DNA of 64,000 bases from Crotophaga sulcirostris (lineage: Eukaryota > Chordata > Aves > Cuculiformes > Crotophagidae): NCBI GenBank assembly GCA_013397455.1, contig VYZB01000171.1:982255-1046254 (forward strand), written 5' to 3'. The position numbers were made by a program, and so were the translations under genes. The notes below the pieces were generated by a model, which saw only the letters and a list, made by a program, of their open reading frames with translations, ran no database searches and had not been told where the DNA came from. Within the stretch, counting starts at the first letter, position 1, and every line of letters begins with the position of its first letter. Of the stretch, positions 37,986-47,306 are shown piece by piece.

Positions 37986-40900
37986 GTGCATTTCAGCAGG
38001 CCAAATAACTTTTATCTCTGCTTGGAGTACTTTTGGCAAGTTTTCCATCAGTAGGAAATGAGCTGGAAAACTCTGGTGAAACTTCAAAGCAACAGCTTAA
38101 GGTGATCTCTCATTTCATGAATTTCAGGCTGTCTCTGCTCTTCAACAACATACTGAGTTCTTTCTCCCTAATACACAATCTAAAACTGTGAATAGGATGA
38201 ATTTATGAAAATCATACACAAGATATGTGAGAGATATCCTGTCACTTTGGAATACACAGCATTTACAAATTATAAAGATACTACAGGAAGTAGTAAAGCC
38301 TCAAATACTGTCTCTTACTAGTGTATTGTTTTGTACAAATAAATGGACTTTAAATCTATTTATGTATTTTCTGGGGTGGGGGGTACATTGTCCATTTGTT
38401 TGATTGATTTCTGCTTTACTTTTGCACACCCCCCCTCTTGTTATAAATATCCAATTTTCTCCATCCCAGATCCTGTAATTCTTAATTTCTAAGCTCTAGT
38501 AATGCCCCCAGGTACACTTTACATGGCTGCGATAAATTAGGGACAACATGAAATCTACTGTAATAAATACTCAGATGAGGGACAATCTAGGTAAAAAAAA
38601 ATGAAGGGCACAAAAGCAATATCTTCCAGGGCTTAAATTCTAAGGTAAGGCAAGACACAAGCAGATATAATTAGATGGAGACTGAAAAGGAGTCTCAGTA
38701 GTCATTTCTTCAAAAACATTGTAAAAGGTCACTCAGACTCAGAGGTGAATGATGTGTGGAGAGCATTTAACCGCGCTTTCTCTTGGAGCAACTGATCCAG
38801 TTATTAATCGTCCAGTCATTAACTGGAGCTGTGCGAACAGCTATGTATACCAAGCAAGGTCAGGATATATTTGACTTCTTGAACATTATTTACAATTGCA
38901 ATTCTCTCACTTTTAGTGTAATCGTTATTTTAATATAGTCTGCTTCCTTCTCAGAAGTGTCACTTCGCAGCAAAATGCAACAAAAAGAAGACTGCATTTA
39001 CATTAATTATTGTTCCAGTTCTTGGCTAAACACCTGCTAAGTAACACAACAGGATCCGAACTAATGGGTTGCCATAATGCATAATCCTATCCCAAGAGAA
39101 AGCAGAAACAAAAAAAGCTTTAAATATGACCAGTTTAAAAAAAAAAGAAACTATATCAATATGAACAGTTTCAAGGTTTGTTCATTCGATGATGGTAATG
39201 TCAAAGGAAAAACAAGGCAACGATGTAGCTGTGGGAGATCATTTATTTTTTCAGAGCATTGGAAGAAAATGGGATCTATTGACTTGGAACAGCAGCAACA
39301 ATGGAAAACATGTCTAATGACAGTGCCCCTGGCAGCAGCTAAAAGTTGATGTTTTGGGGAAAGGGGAGGTCAGGAGCCAGCACACACCGGTGAGCTTGCC
39401 AGAGCCACAGCACCACCAGTAACAGCGATGGATTCGGGCTTCATGTCAGATGTCACCCTGCTGTACAACTGCTTCTGCCATACAGTACAGCACGATTTCT
39501 CTAACTTGCACTGGGTTGTGAGCTCTGCTTCTACCTAAAGCTATCTGCAGGCAGAGGAAAGATACACCCAGAGAACTGATTATCTCCTCCTCAGTTCATA
39601 AAAGGATGCATCAAAGCAATGAGGAAGCAAGGTCAGATGCAAGACAGTTTAACTATTCTCTGGTTAAAAGAAGCATTAGCAACAAAGAAAGGGAGGAGTC
39701 AAATCAGACCCCCAAGGCAGAATATGCTTCTGCACACCCACCCCTCCATGCAAATGAGAATAGAGTGGGTACCCCACAGATACTACATCTGTAGGTATCT
39801 TGTGTAACAGAAAAAAATCTCCAAATCACTCAAAACAGGAATAAGCTCAAATATTTTTCCTCAGATCTAAAGGACAATTACAAATTGTTCTATTAAATTT
39901 GCAGCAGCCTCAAGGGAGGAAACGACATCAGACACCACTGGATGGAGAAGTGGGCCTGGAATATGATATGAAACTGCAAATGGGGGTGGTGAGTAGCACA
40001 GACTCATTAACTTGGGTAAGAACTGACACTATCATCAAGTTAGTCAGCCCTTGGACATTAGCTGTGACTAGAAAAGGATGGGATCAGTCCCCATCTTTAC
40101 ATTTTTCCACTACCATGATTGTACTGTAAATGTTATAAAACTTGTTCCCAGTCCTTAAGGCAGAGCACATTACCACGCTCTCACAAAGGGGTAGAATATG
40201 AAGTTGACCAGATCAGCTGATGTAGCCAGATCTGTTGGCTGTGGATCAGGAATGAGGACTGAATGCAGATGTCTGGATTTCCTCAGGGGACGGTCCTTCT
40301 TCATCAAAGAACTGCTTTCAGAAATTGTTCAGTTGAAGCACAGAGCAGAGGAAATTATCTTCTATTGCTAGTACCAAAATTAATGTTCCCAAGAGATCTA
40401 CCTCTTCTTTTGATAAATGTTTATAAATAGTGTTGCCACCATTTGAGGTTGCATACAGGGGGGGACATCCTGTAAGACAATGCTGAAAATGAGTTAAATT
40501 TGGTCAGAACCAAATTCTAATATTAATCCCTTCCTAACCTTGCACTAACAACTGTGAAAAAAACCCATCCTGTATTCCTTCTCTTCTTCCAGGGCCTAGG
40601 ATGTGAACATTAATAAGGTCTCATGGTGAGCTGTGGTGGCTCAGGACCAGGACTAAGAGCCATTTGCCTTGTCAGTTCACCAGGGTCTGCCTGCATTAGA
40701 GAAACCGCTTTCACTCCACCGACATTTTAAAGGCAAACCATCATAGTTTTGCACAACAAATGCTGTAATCAAGGCTAGGCCAGGTTTACTCAGCTCTTAT
40801 TGCTCAACCAGGAACACCTAATAGATGAATTTGTCCTTAGATGACTGAAACAATGCATTTTTCCCTGTGAAAATCGTCACTATGCCTCCATTGCAAAAAT

Positions 40901-42449
40901 CAAGCAATCACAGTGTGTCACATTAGCTTAAAAATTTTATGACACATTAATGTTTCTCTGAACTTGAAGTCCTTTTAAAGGTGGCTTGGAGAAAAAGAAA
41001 AGCAGCTTCCATAGTGTTTCACTGGCACATTAAGTTATGCATTCTAAGTCCTGGAGGTGAAATGGTTTTAGCATTTATGGGAGCTTTGGGCTTCCAGTCC
41101 TCATGCTGAGCCGGCTATTAATACGTGACAGAAAGCATCTGTGATCTACTGCTCACAGGGTTCAAGCCCCAGAGCATCCTGAAAGCCTGTGCATAATCCT
41201 TCACTCGCACGGCTGATTGACTGCACCACACATAACTCAATGTGATGTATACGCTCTGATGTGACAGGTCCAAAATATAATGTACTCTACAAATGATGTG
41301 ATCTTAATTAGAAGAACAACGGTCTTTTATATGACAATTTTCTTTTAGAAAAAGGCGTAGGGTATTGAGAGATATTAATGTCAGCATCAGTCATCATAAA
41401 ACACAGAGACAAGATATATTTTAAGGCTTATGGATATGAAGTACACATTAAAAATGGGATTATGCTACCACTGATGGGAAAATGATTGCCATTCTAACTT
41501 CCCACTCAACCAGACTGGAGCATCATTATGAACATAGCTCTTTACGGAGAGAATAACAGCCCAGTTTTCTGTTGAAATATGCCTGTATCATTTCTTTGAT
41601 GTCCAGGCTTGTATTAGTCTCTGTGTGAGAACACAGGCAAGCACATCAGTGCAGGACTGGGGCCAAGTAGCTGGCTCAAAGTTGTACAGCAACAGACCTT
41701 TCTGAATCATACGGCCTTCCTCATGCCCATCAATGTTTCTACCTCACACTGTTTTTTTTGCTGGAGGACTGGATTAAAGCTGTCTAGCTGGAAAGATATT
41801 TCATTCACTTCAGTCAGCATGGAAATATGCCTGACTTAAACTTGATTTCAAGGGCAGCACATTTTCACCACTTCAGTGTTTGTTGAGTAGAATGATCACT
41901 TTTTTTTACCTGTTGTGCAATCGGCGCCTGCTATCTAACAGCTTTTCCCTGTTGGTGCAGTTTCTGCAATTAAGATATCAAGCTGATAAGCAATGAAATT
42001 ATGTAGGTGATGTCTATGGGAATTCTGAGTGGATGAAAAAAAAGGGAAAGTAAAAAGGTGTTATAACTGGCAAAAGTAAACACCTTTTAAGCAAAAACGG
42101 GTGTCTCCCCTTTGCCAGCTTGTCTCAGAGCACTGCACGGGAGAAAAAGCTGTGATCTCTGATGCTTTGCCCAAAGTTTTGGGAAGGTCTGCAGCACAGC
42201 CTGTGAAGTAGCTCATCACATTCTTGCCAAAGAGACGCGTCCTTGAGGTGTCTCTTGCAGGTAGCTGCTTGCTTTGGGTGGTGGAGTGGGTTTTCTCCTG
42301 TAGGAAAGCTCTGTAATAGGGAATTGTTGTTGCAAGACTGAGCCATTGAACAACTTAATTTGCTCATCTCCCTGAAGTTATGGCATGGAAACGCAGATGT
42401 GAGACCTCATGATCTGGAGAATGATTTTCCCAGGGACAGTAATTCCTTT

Positions 42450-42477
42450 CACTTCAGGGGCACCACTTCAGGGGCAC
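42450..42477 (+). repeat. Perfect tandem 14-bp duplication
   Basis: CACTTCAGGGGCAC occurs twice with no spacer and no mismatch, suggesting a recent slippage event. Confidence 0.9.
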
Positions 42478-44845
42478 TGACTCTGTGGTTTTCCCAAATG
42501 CAGGTAACTCAGCAGCATAACTTGAGTGGGGGGAAGCTCTTCCCTGAAATCAAGCAGCTGATGTGCACACCCATCATGTGCTCAGTTAAGTAAACTCCAC
42601 ACACTGGAGTCAATGGAGGGGGTGGGTTTACAGTCCTCTTAGCTCACCTGGAAAATCTGTGCCTGTTCTCACTTGCTGGAAACAGTCTGAAACACAAGGC
42701 AGTACATCTGGGAACAGTCCACAATAGCAATTTCTTTTACTGGCTAGATTAACAATTTTGGGGAATGTACTTTCATATCTCAGGACTTTCTAAGCATTCA
42801 CAGCAGAACTGTGGCAAATTTTATCATGTTTGGGCCAAATCCTCTGATGCATAGTCATTTAAACTCACTTGATGTGGAAAGAGCCCTGGATTCGACTCCT
42901 TGTCTCCACAAAAAACACATCAGACTGTTTATGTTATTTTCACCAATTTCAGTTCAGTTCAATGCAGAAGCAGAGCCTTGGCTTGGGAATCAACAGAAAC
43001 TGCAAGAGAACAAGCACTGATGCGATTCAAAACCTACTGGAATTAGAACAGGAAAAACTTCTAATGTGGATTCGGTGTGACCAGAGTGAAAATCAGGGTG
43101 CTGCTACCCCTGTGTTCAGTATGGCCTATGTATGAGCCAGAGTCCCTGACGTTTGCAGAGGAAAACGCACATCAATTCCAAACAGCACCTTAGATCATTT
43201 TAATGTCCATGGTTACACATTGAAATGGCCTGCAACTTGTCCTAGTGACAATCCACTACTGACAATCCACAAGTCCAGTACTGTTCGTGTATTTTAGTCT
43301 TGCAAATGCATTTTTATCCAAATGGGTTGCTCAGCAGTAATGATTATTCAGAGAAAAGTGGCAGACAGGGTCAGCCAGCAGCAGAATGAAAAGTGAAAAC
43401 TTGAAAGCTGCTAGATGAATATTTATGCAGAGCAATCTTCACTCTCGCATTATGGTGCATAATGGGATCAGCAAAGCTAACGGAATTCACGCTGCGTGAA
43501 CTTCCTCAGTAAGAACTTAGTTTAATCTGCACATAAGACTGACAACCCGTGAACACAGAGAAAACGTTCAATGGCATGTAAAAACTTCATTGAAATAATG
43601 TTTCTGACTATATCAATGTTCTGGCAATGACAGAATAAACAACATTTTTTTTTTCCAGGCAGATTTTAAATCCACAGGCCACTTTTTTGAAATGGCATCC
43701 AAACATTGTCGCAGCAGACTTTGTTCTTTTGTTTCACTGCCGATTTGGTATGTCCTACTGACAAATGAAAAGCATCCATGGGGACTGACTAATGAGAACA
43801 AGGATTTCAGAACAGCCTGACCATCACTTTAAGGGTTGGTGACAACAAGGAGCAGCCAGGCAAATTTCTGCCCTGATATTGCAAGATTACTTTTCATTGC
43901 AAAACTAATGGCTGGTGGCTGACTCTGCAGAGTCTCTCTTATTTTGCAACATTTTCTTTTCAAGGTGTTCGAAATTGTTTCAGTGCACATGGGCAGTGGA
44001 ATCCATTCCTGTGCTCCAGGGTCAGCATGCGATCTGCAGAACAGTTTCCTCCTTTGGGGAGCTGCAGATTCTCTGCCGATAGGTCTGCATTTCATCCACT
44101 CTTTGTAATTATTGTTAGCAGGTCACTACAAAGCCCTAAAAGCTATTATGATCCAAAGCACAAACCCCCGAACAGTCAGCCACCTGTGGCTAAGTAACCA
44201 TATATTTATACAGGTATCTAAACTCTTTACGTTTACACAAGGGTCTTAAAAACTTGCTTAGCAAGACCATTTTTTCCTCAACATTTCTACAATACACTGT
44301 TATTGTTATCAGTGTAAGTTTTGATTTAATTATTAGAAGAGTAGATTACCTTAATGTACTTTAGCATTTCCTTTTCAAAATTAGTGGCCCTTCTTCATTC
44401 CTGTACTTCACTGAACGCTTCAGGAAATGTCTAACCCTTCTGAATGCAAGGATATATGAAAATGTTCTATTGAATCTGGACTTCTGTGAGAAACTGGAAA
44501 ATAATGCAATTACAGTTATCTGAACTATCTGAACCCTCCAAAATACTCAATGTATTATCTAAGATTTTATGTCTAATCTTTTTTCTCCAGAACATACACA
44601 TCTATCATTATTCAAAAGGGACCGATAACATACCAGAAGCACATCAGTTACAGAGACAGCCAGCTACCTTACATGATTTTAATTAAACTATATACAAAAT
44701 AAAAGATGCAGAATTTTGCTTATACTTCTCCTTCTGCTGTTGATTTGTTCAAGAGGTCACGTACCACCTGCATGTACTGATACAGGATTTCAGCAAAATA
44801 AATATAGGCTTTTTGTATAACCTTTAATGTAGTTTAGATATTCAG

Positions 44846-44850
44846 TCAGC
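44846..44850. other. Left target-site duplication of solo LTR
   Basis: TCAGC directly before the TGT start of the LTR. The right-hand partner, TCAGT at 45465-45469, differs in one base. Five-base duplications are usual for ERVL-type avian elements. Confidence 0.5.
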
Positions 44851-44954
44851 TGTCTCCCTACTGGCATGCAAGGGGAAGGAAGTGGGGTTGAGTAGCTTTT
44901 GCCAGGCCTTATGGCGCCTTGCACCATAGGGGGGAGGTGTGTGGTGATGAGGAA

Positions 44955-45030
44955 GAAGTTCCAAATCCCCTCAGGAGATAAAGAGGAAGTTTCAAATCCC
45001 CTCAAGAGGTAAGAGAGGAGTTTCAAGGAT
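44955..45030 (+). repeat. Tandem ~31-bp units inside the LTR
   Basis: Two full units and a partial third share GAAGTT(T)C(C)AAATCCCCTCA-type cores, starting near 44955, 44985 and 45017. They lie in the presumed U3 part, where direct repeats often act as enhancers. Confidence 0.75.
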
Positions 45031-45220
45031 CCCCAGCTCTCTGAGGTTTGGAGAAAGACCAGGACCAGCTACATGTGCACAAAGACCAGAAGTTACTAGC
45101 AGCCATGAGGAAGACTCTCCAACCTTCCACCCTAAGATCCTCATCTGACCACTACCAGAGGAAACTGCACATGCAAAGGGGGAGAACAAATGTAAATAAT
45201 TTCCTGGAATTAATTAGAAT

Positions 45221-45319
45221 ATCACCTGCCCTTTGTTCAGGAAGACCAGCCTATCTTCAGGATGATGACTATCACCTGCCTTTTGTTCAGGACATCGGCC
45301 TATCTTCAGGAATGTACTG
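45221..45319 (+). repeat. Tandem ~50-bp duplication inside the LTR
   Basis: ATCACCTGCC at 45221 and 45271, TTTGTTCAGGA, then CTATCTTCAGGA in both copies. The period is 50 bp at the left and 49 at the right, and the copies differ at several positions in the middle. Confidence 0.85.
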
Positions 45320-45337
45320 AATGTGTCTGTCTTTGAC

Positions 45338-45343
45338 AATAAA
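45338..45343 (+). terminator. LTR polyadenylation signal
   Basis: AATAAA located about 120 bp before the LTR 3' end, followed by a GT-rich region. It supports plus orientation of the LTR. Confidence 0.5.
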
Positions 45344-45464
45344 TACCGACCTGCCTTTCGTTCCGGGTGCAGTGCTTTTTGGAATTATCCAACCTGCGCC
45401 CGACATCGTAATATACGTACCTGCTTTATAACTCTTTGTGAGTTGTAGGGTTTGTTTCCGCACA

Positions 45465-45827
45465 TCAGTACAGCACAATGACTTCGACCTGGAACACGAG
45501 CCATTTTGCATGCAACCCCTATGCAGGGCCGTCCTCCTGAATATTTCAAGGCTGAAGGAAGGAAATCTGGGAGGACAGGGGATGGATGGAGCAGTGTGCA
45601 GAGCCATCCTTGTTTACAAAAGCCACTGCAATTACAGCACCTTTTTACCACCAATCTTTTAGTCTCAATATTTTCTTTGGAAAGCGTTGCTTGAAGTGGT
45701 GGGGGTTTGGGTTTTTCCCCCTCTCCCTCCACAGGAAGGAAGGTGCACAGCAGCCTCTTTCCATTTGCTCGGGTTTTATTAATGGCAGCATCACCTCAAC
45801 GCCCCCAACCCTTCGCTTTAGTCGTGT
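45465..45827. other. Unique spacer between LTR and TG-rich tract
   Basis: About 360 bp of mixed composition. It begins with the right target-site duplication, TCAGT. No primer-binding site or retroviral reading frame is present. Nothing else is recognised. Confidence 0.5.
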
Positions 45828-46062
45828 GAATGTGTGCGCCTGTGCGTGTCCGTGTGTCTGTGCCAACACGTACGTGTGTCTGTGCCCATGTCCTTGTGTG
45901 TGTGCGCGTGTCCGTGTCTGTGTCCGCCTGTCCCTGTGTCCGTGTGTGTGCGTGTCTCTGTGTCCGTGTGTCCATGTGCCCCTGTGTGTATACGCACGTC
46001 CGTGTGTGTTCACGCCCCCATCTTTGTGTCCGCCTGTCCCTCCGTGTGCGTCCATACACCCT
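45828..46062 (+). repeat. TGTGTC/CpG-rich low-complexity tract
   Basis: About 235 bp of imperfect TGTGTC, TGTGCG and CCTGTG units with long stretches of alternating purine and pyrimidine (for example TGTGTGTGCGCGTGTCCGTG). It explains the overlapping open frames on both strands here, which encode Cys/Val-rich and Thr/His-rich nonsense. Alternating GT/CG sequence of this kind can adopt Z-DNA. It abuts the CpG island. Confidence 0.85.
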
Positions 46063-46088
46063 CCCCCGTCTGCTTCTGTTTGTGAGTG

Positions 46089-46098
46089 CTAAAAATAG
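46089..46098 (+). promoter_or_regulatory. TATA/MEF2-like box
   Basis: CTAAAAATAG matches the MEF2 consensus (YTAWWWWTAR) exactly and can also serve as a degenerate TATA element. It lies 28 bp left of an inverted CCAAT box and just before the CpG-dense block. Function is inferred. Confidence 0.35.
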
Positions 46099-46125
46099 CC
46101 GGGAGAGCCTGACAACTGCCTTCTG

Positions 46126-46130
46126 ATTGG
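46126..46130 (-). promoter_or_regulatory. Inverted CCAAT box
   Basis: ATTGG within CTGATTGGCTG, a good NF-Y site on the minus strand, immediately before the GC-rich block. Such sites are typical of CpG-island promoters in either orientation. Confidence 0.45.
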
Positions 46131-46227
46131 CTGCCGCGGAGCCGCCGCCAACCTATGGGAGCGCAGCGGGGCGCGGAGCAGCCGTCTCGGCGGTGCCGGG
46201 TTGAGGCGGCCGCGGCAGGACCGGCCC

Positions 46228-46242
46228 GGGCAGGGGGCGCAG
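46228..46242 (+). promoter_or_regulatory. CTCF-core-like motif 1
   Basis: GGGCAGGGGGCGCAG contains the GCAGGGGGCGC core of the CTCF site; the 5' CCA part is CCCG here. Inside the CpG island. Confidence 0.4.
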
Positions 46243-46433
46243 CGGTGGTGCCGCTTGGCGCGCTGGCGGGTGTGGGCAGACGGGGGCTAGAAACATGTGG
46301 GAGCCACCGGGAAGGGGTGAGGCGTGCTAAAAGCCTCAGAATTAAGGAGGCCGGGGATGCCGCTCCTGCCCCAGCGCCAAACACGGCCCTTCCTTCCCTC
46401 CCGCCGGCCTGTGGGGGCCGCTGCCCGCCCGCG

Positions 46434-46450
46434 CCGGCAGGGGGCGCTCC
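46434..46450 (+). promoter_or_regulatory. CTCF-core-like motif 2
   Basis: CCGGCAGGGGGCGCTCC agrees with the classical CTCF core (CC..CAGGGGGCGCT) at nearly all constrained positions. It has the same orientation as motif 1, about 200 bp away. Confidence 0.5.
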
Positions 46451-46562
46451 TCGCCGTAGCGCAGCTGCGGGCCTGGCCGGGGGCCAGCGGTGGCGTCGTG
46501 CGCCTGTGTCCCGGCTTGTGGCAGCGGGACGGGCTCGGGAGCCGCGGGAAAGGGCTCTGCGT

Positions 46563-46812
46563 GGAATCGTAGAATGCTTTGGACTGGAAGGGACCCTAAA
46601 GATCATTCGTTTCCAGCGCCCCTGCCATGGACACCTCCCACCAGACCAGGCTGCTCCAGGCCCCATCCAACCTGGCCTTGAACACCTCCAGGGAGGGGGC
46701 ACTCACAGCTTCCCTGGGCAACCTGTACCAGGGCCTCACCGCCCTCAGCGTGAAGAATTTCTTCCTAATGTCTAACCTAAATCTACCTCCTTCCAATTGA
46801 AAGCCATTAAAT
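46563..46812 (-). mobile_element. CR1 LINE 3' fragment, left inverted arm
   Basis: The plus strand shows the reverse-complement CR1 tail (GGAATCGTAGAATG), then TTTGGACTGGAAGGGACC, CATCCAACCTGGCCTTGAA, TTCCCTGGGCAACCTGTACC and GAATTTCTTCCTAATGTCTA. The copy is well preserved and 5' truncated. It starts exactly where the CpG island stops. It is closely similar, but inverted, to the CR1 at 46881-47306, so the two belong to the same or sister subfamilies. Confidence 0.95.
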
Positions 46813-46880
46813 GTGGAGACTGGGCCCTCACATCGTCTGCACACCTACTTGTCCACTTCCATGCCTTCAGGCTGGCTGTG
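46813..46880. other. Spacer between inverted CR1 copies
   Basis: About 68 bp of sequence that I cannot align to CR1. It could be original genomic sequence or diverged 5' remnants of either copy. Confidence 0.5.
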
Positions 46881-47306
46881 TCCAGAGAGTTGAGCACCTC
46901 TGCTATGAGGACAGGCTGAGAGAGTTGGGGTTGTTCAACCCTGAGAAGAGAAGGCTCCGGGGGAAACGTTATAGTGGCCTTCCATTGTCTGGAGGGGGCA
47001 ACAAGAAAGCTGGGAAGGGACTTTTTACAAGGGCAAGTAGTGATGGGACAAGGGGGAAGAGCTTTGAATTGGAAGTGGGAAGATTTAGATGAACATTAGG
47101 AAGAAATCCTTCACGCTGAGGGCGGTGAGGCCCTGGCACAGGTTGCCCAGGGAAGCTGTGGGTGCCCCCTCCCTGGAGATGTTCTAGGCCAGGTTGGATG
47201 GGGCCTGGAGCAGCCTGGGCTGGTGGGAGGTGTCCCTGCCCATGGTGGGGGGGTGGAACTGGATGATCTTTAAGGACCCTTCCAACCCAAACCACTCTAT
47301 GATTCC
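46881..47306 (+). mobile_element. CR1 LINE 3' fragment, right inverted arm
   Basis: CR1 in plus orientation, starting TTGAGCACCTCTGCTATGAG and running through GACAGGCTGAGAGAGTTGGG, TTTTTACAAGGGCAAGTAGT, AGGAAGAAATCCTTCACGCT and GTTGGATGGGGCCTGGAGC to a short tail (ACTCTATGATTCC). It is 5' truncated but longer than its partner. Its last ~245 bp (47061-47306) mirror the left copy. It shares unusual matches with it (CACGCTGAGGGCGGTGAGGC), which points to the same subfamily. The minus-strand open frame at 46969-47346 is antisense CR1, not a gene. Confidence 0.95.

Larger units (their letters stand above)
36846..44846. other. Non-coding stretch with small duplications
   Basis: Unique sequence with short tandem duplications (37946-37985, 42450-42477), a TA-rich microsatellite (37865-37892), and blocks at about 41090-41290 and 43420-43560 whose texture (homeobox-type ATTA/TAAT cores, no open frame) resembles conserved non-coding elements. 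No coding gene is supported. Confidence 0.4.
44851..45464 (+). mobile_element. Solo LTR of an endogenous retrovirus
   Basis: A 614-bp block starts TGTCTCCC and ends TTTCCGCACA, giving the TGT...ACA termini of retroviral LTRs. Near-identical 5-bp duplications flank it (TCAGC and TCAGT). An AATAAA polyadenylation signal lies at 45338-45343, about 120 bp before the end, followed by a GT-rich stretch (TTTGTGAGTTGTAGGGTTTG), which puts U3-R-U5 in plus orientation. No primer-binding site or internal viral sequence follows, so this is a recombined solo LTR. Inside it are two tandem duplications: about 31-bp units (AAATCCCCTCA cores, 44955-45030) and about 50-bp units (45221-45319). Five-base target duplications suggest an ERVL-like family; the exact family is not identified. 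Confidence 0.7.
46110..46562. promoter_or_regulatory. CpG island, likely promoter
   Basis: About 450 bp with very dense CpG, GGGGCGCGG-type Sp1-like boxes, an inverted CCAAT box and a TATA/MEF2-like box at its left edge. It stands out in an AT-rich, CpG-poor window. The right edge is abrupt because a CR1 copy begins at 46563. In plus direction there is a plausible donor, AAGGG/GTGAGG, with GT at 46317. ATGs at 46155 and 46295 give short frames leading to it, but no protein is recognised, so the first exon may be 5' UTR or a non-coding RNA. Long open frames crossing the island on both strands (46155-46775 plus, 46010-46702 minus) are GC-rich artefacts that run into CR1. Direction of transcription is undecided. 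Confidence 0.75.

Noticed and set aside
41155..41185. GGTTCAAGCCCC resembling a tRNA T-arm
   Set aside because: The T-stem pairs only three bases, and no D-arm, anticodon arm or acceptor stem could be found upstream.
45586..46126. Overlapping open frames of 83-168 codons on both strands with Cys/Val or Thr/His repeats
   Set aside because: They translate the TGTGTC low-complexity tract; open on both strands simply because the repeat lacks stops.
46010..46775. Long open frames of 206 and 230 codons on opposite strands across the CpG island
   Set aside because: GC-rich DNA has few stops; both frames include CR1 or TG-tract sequence, so they cannot be intact genes. A short coding first exon within the island remains possible.
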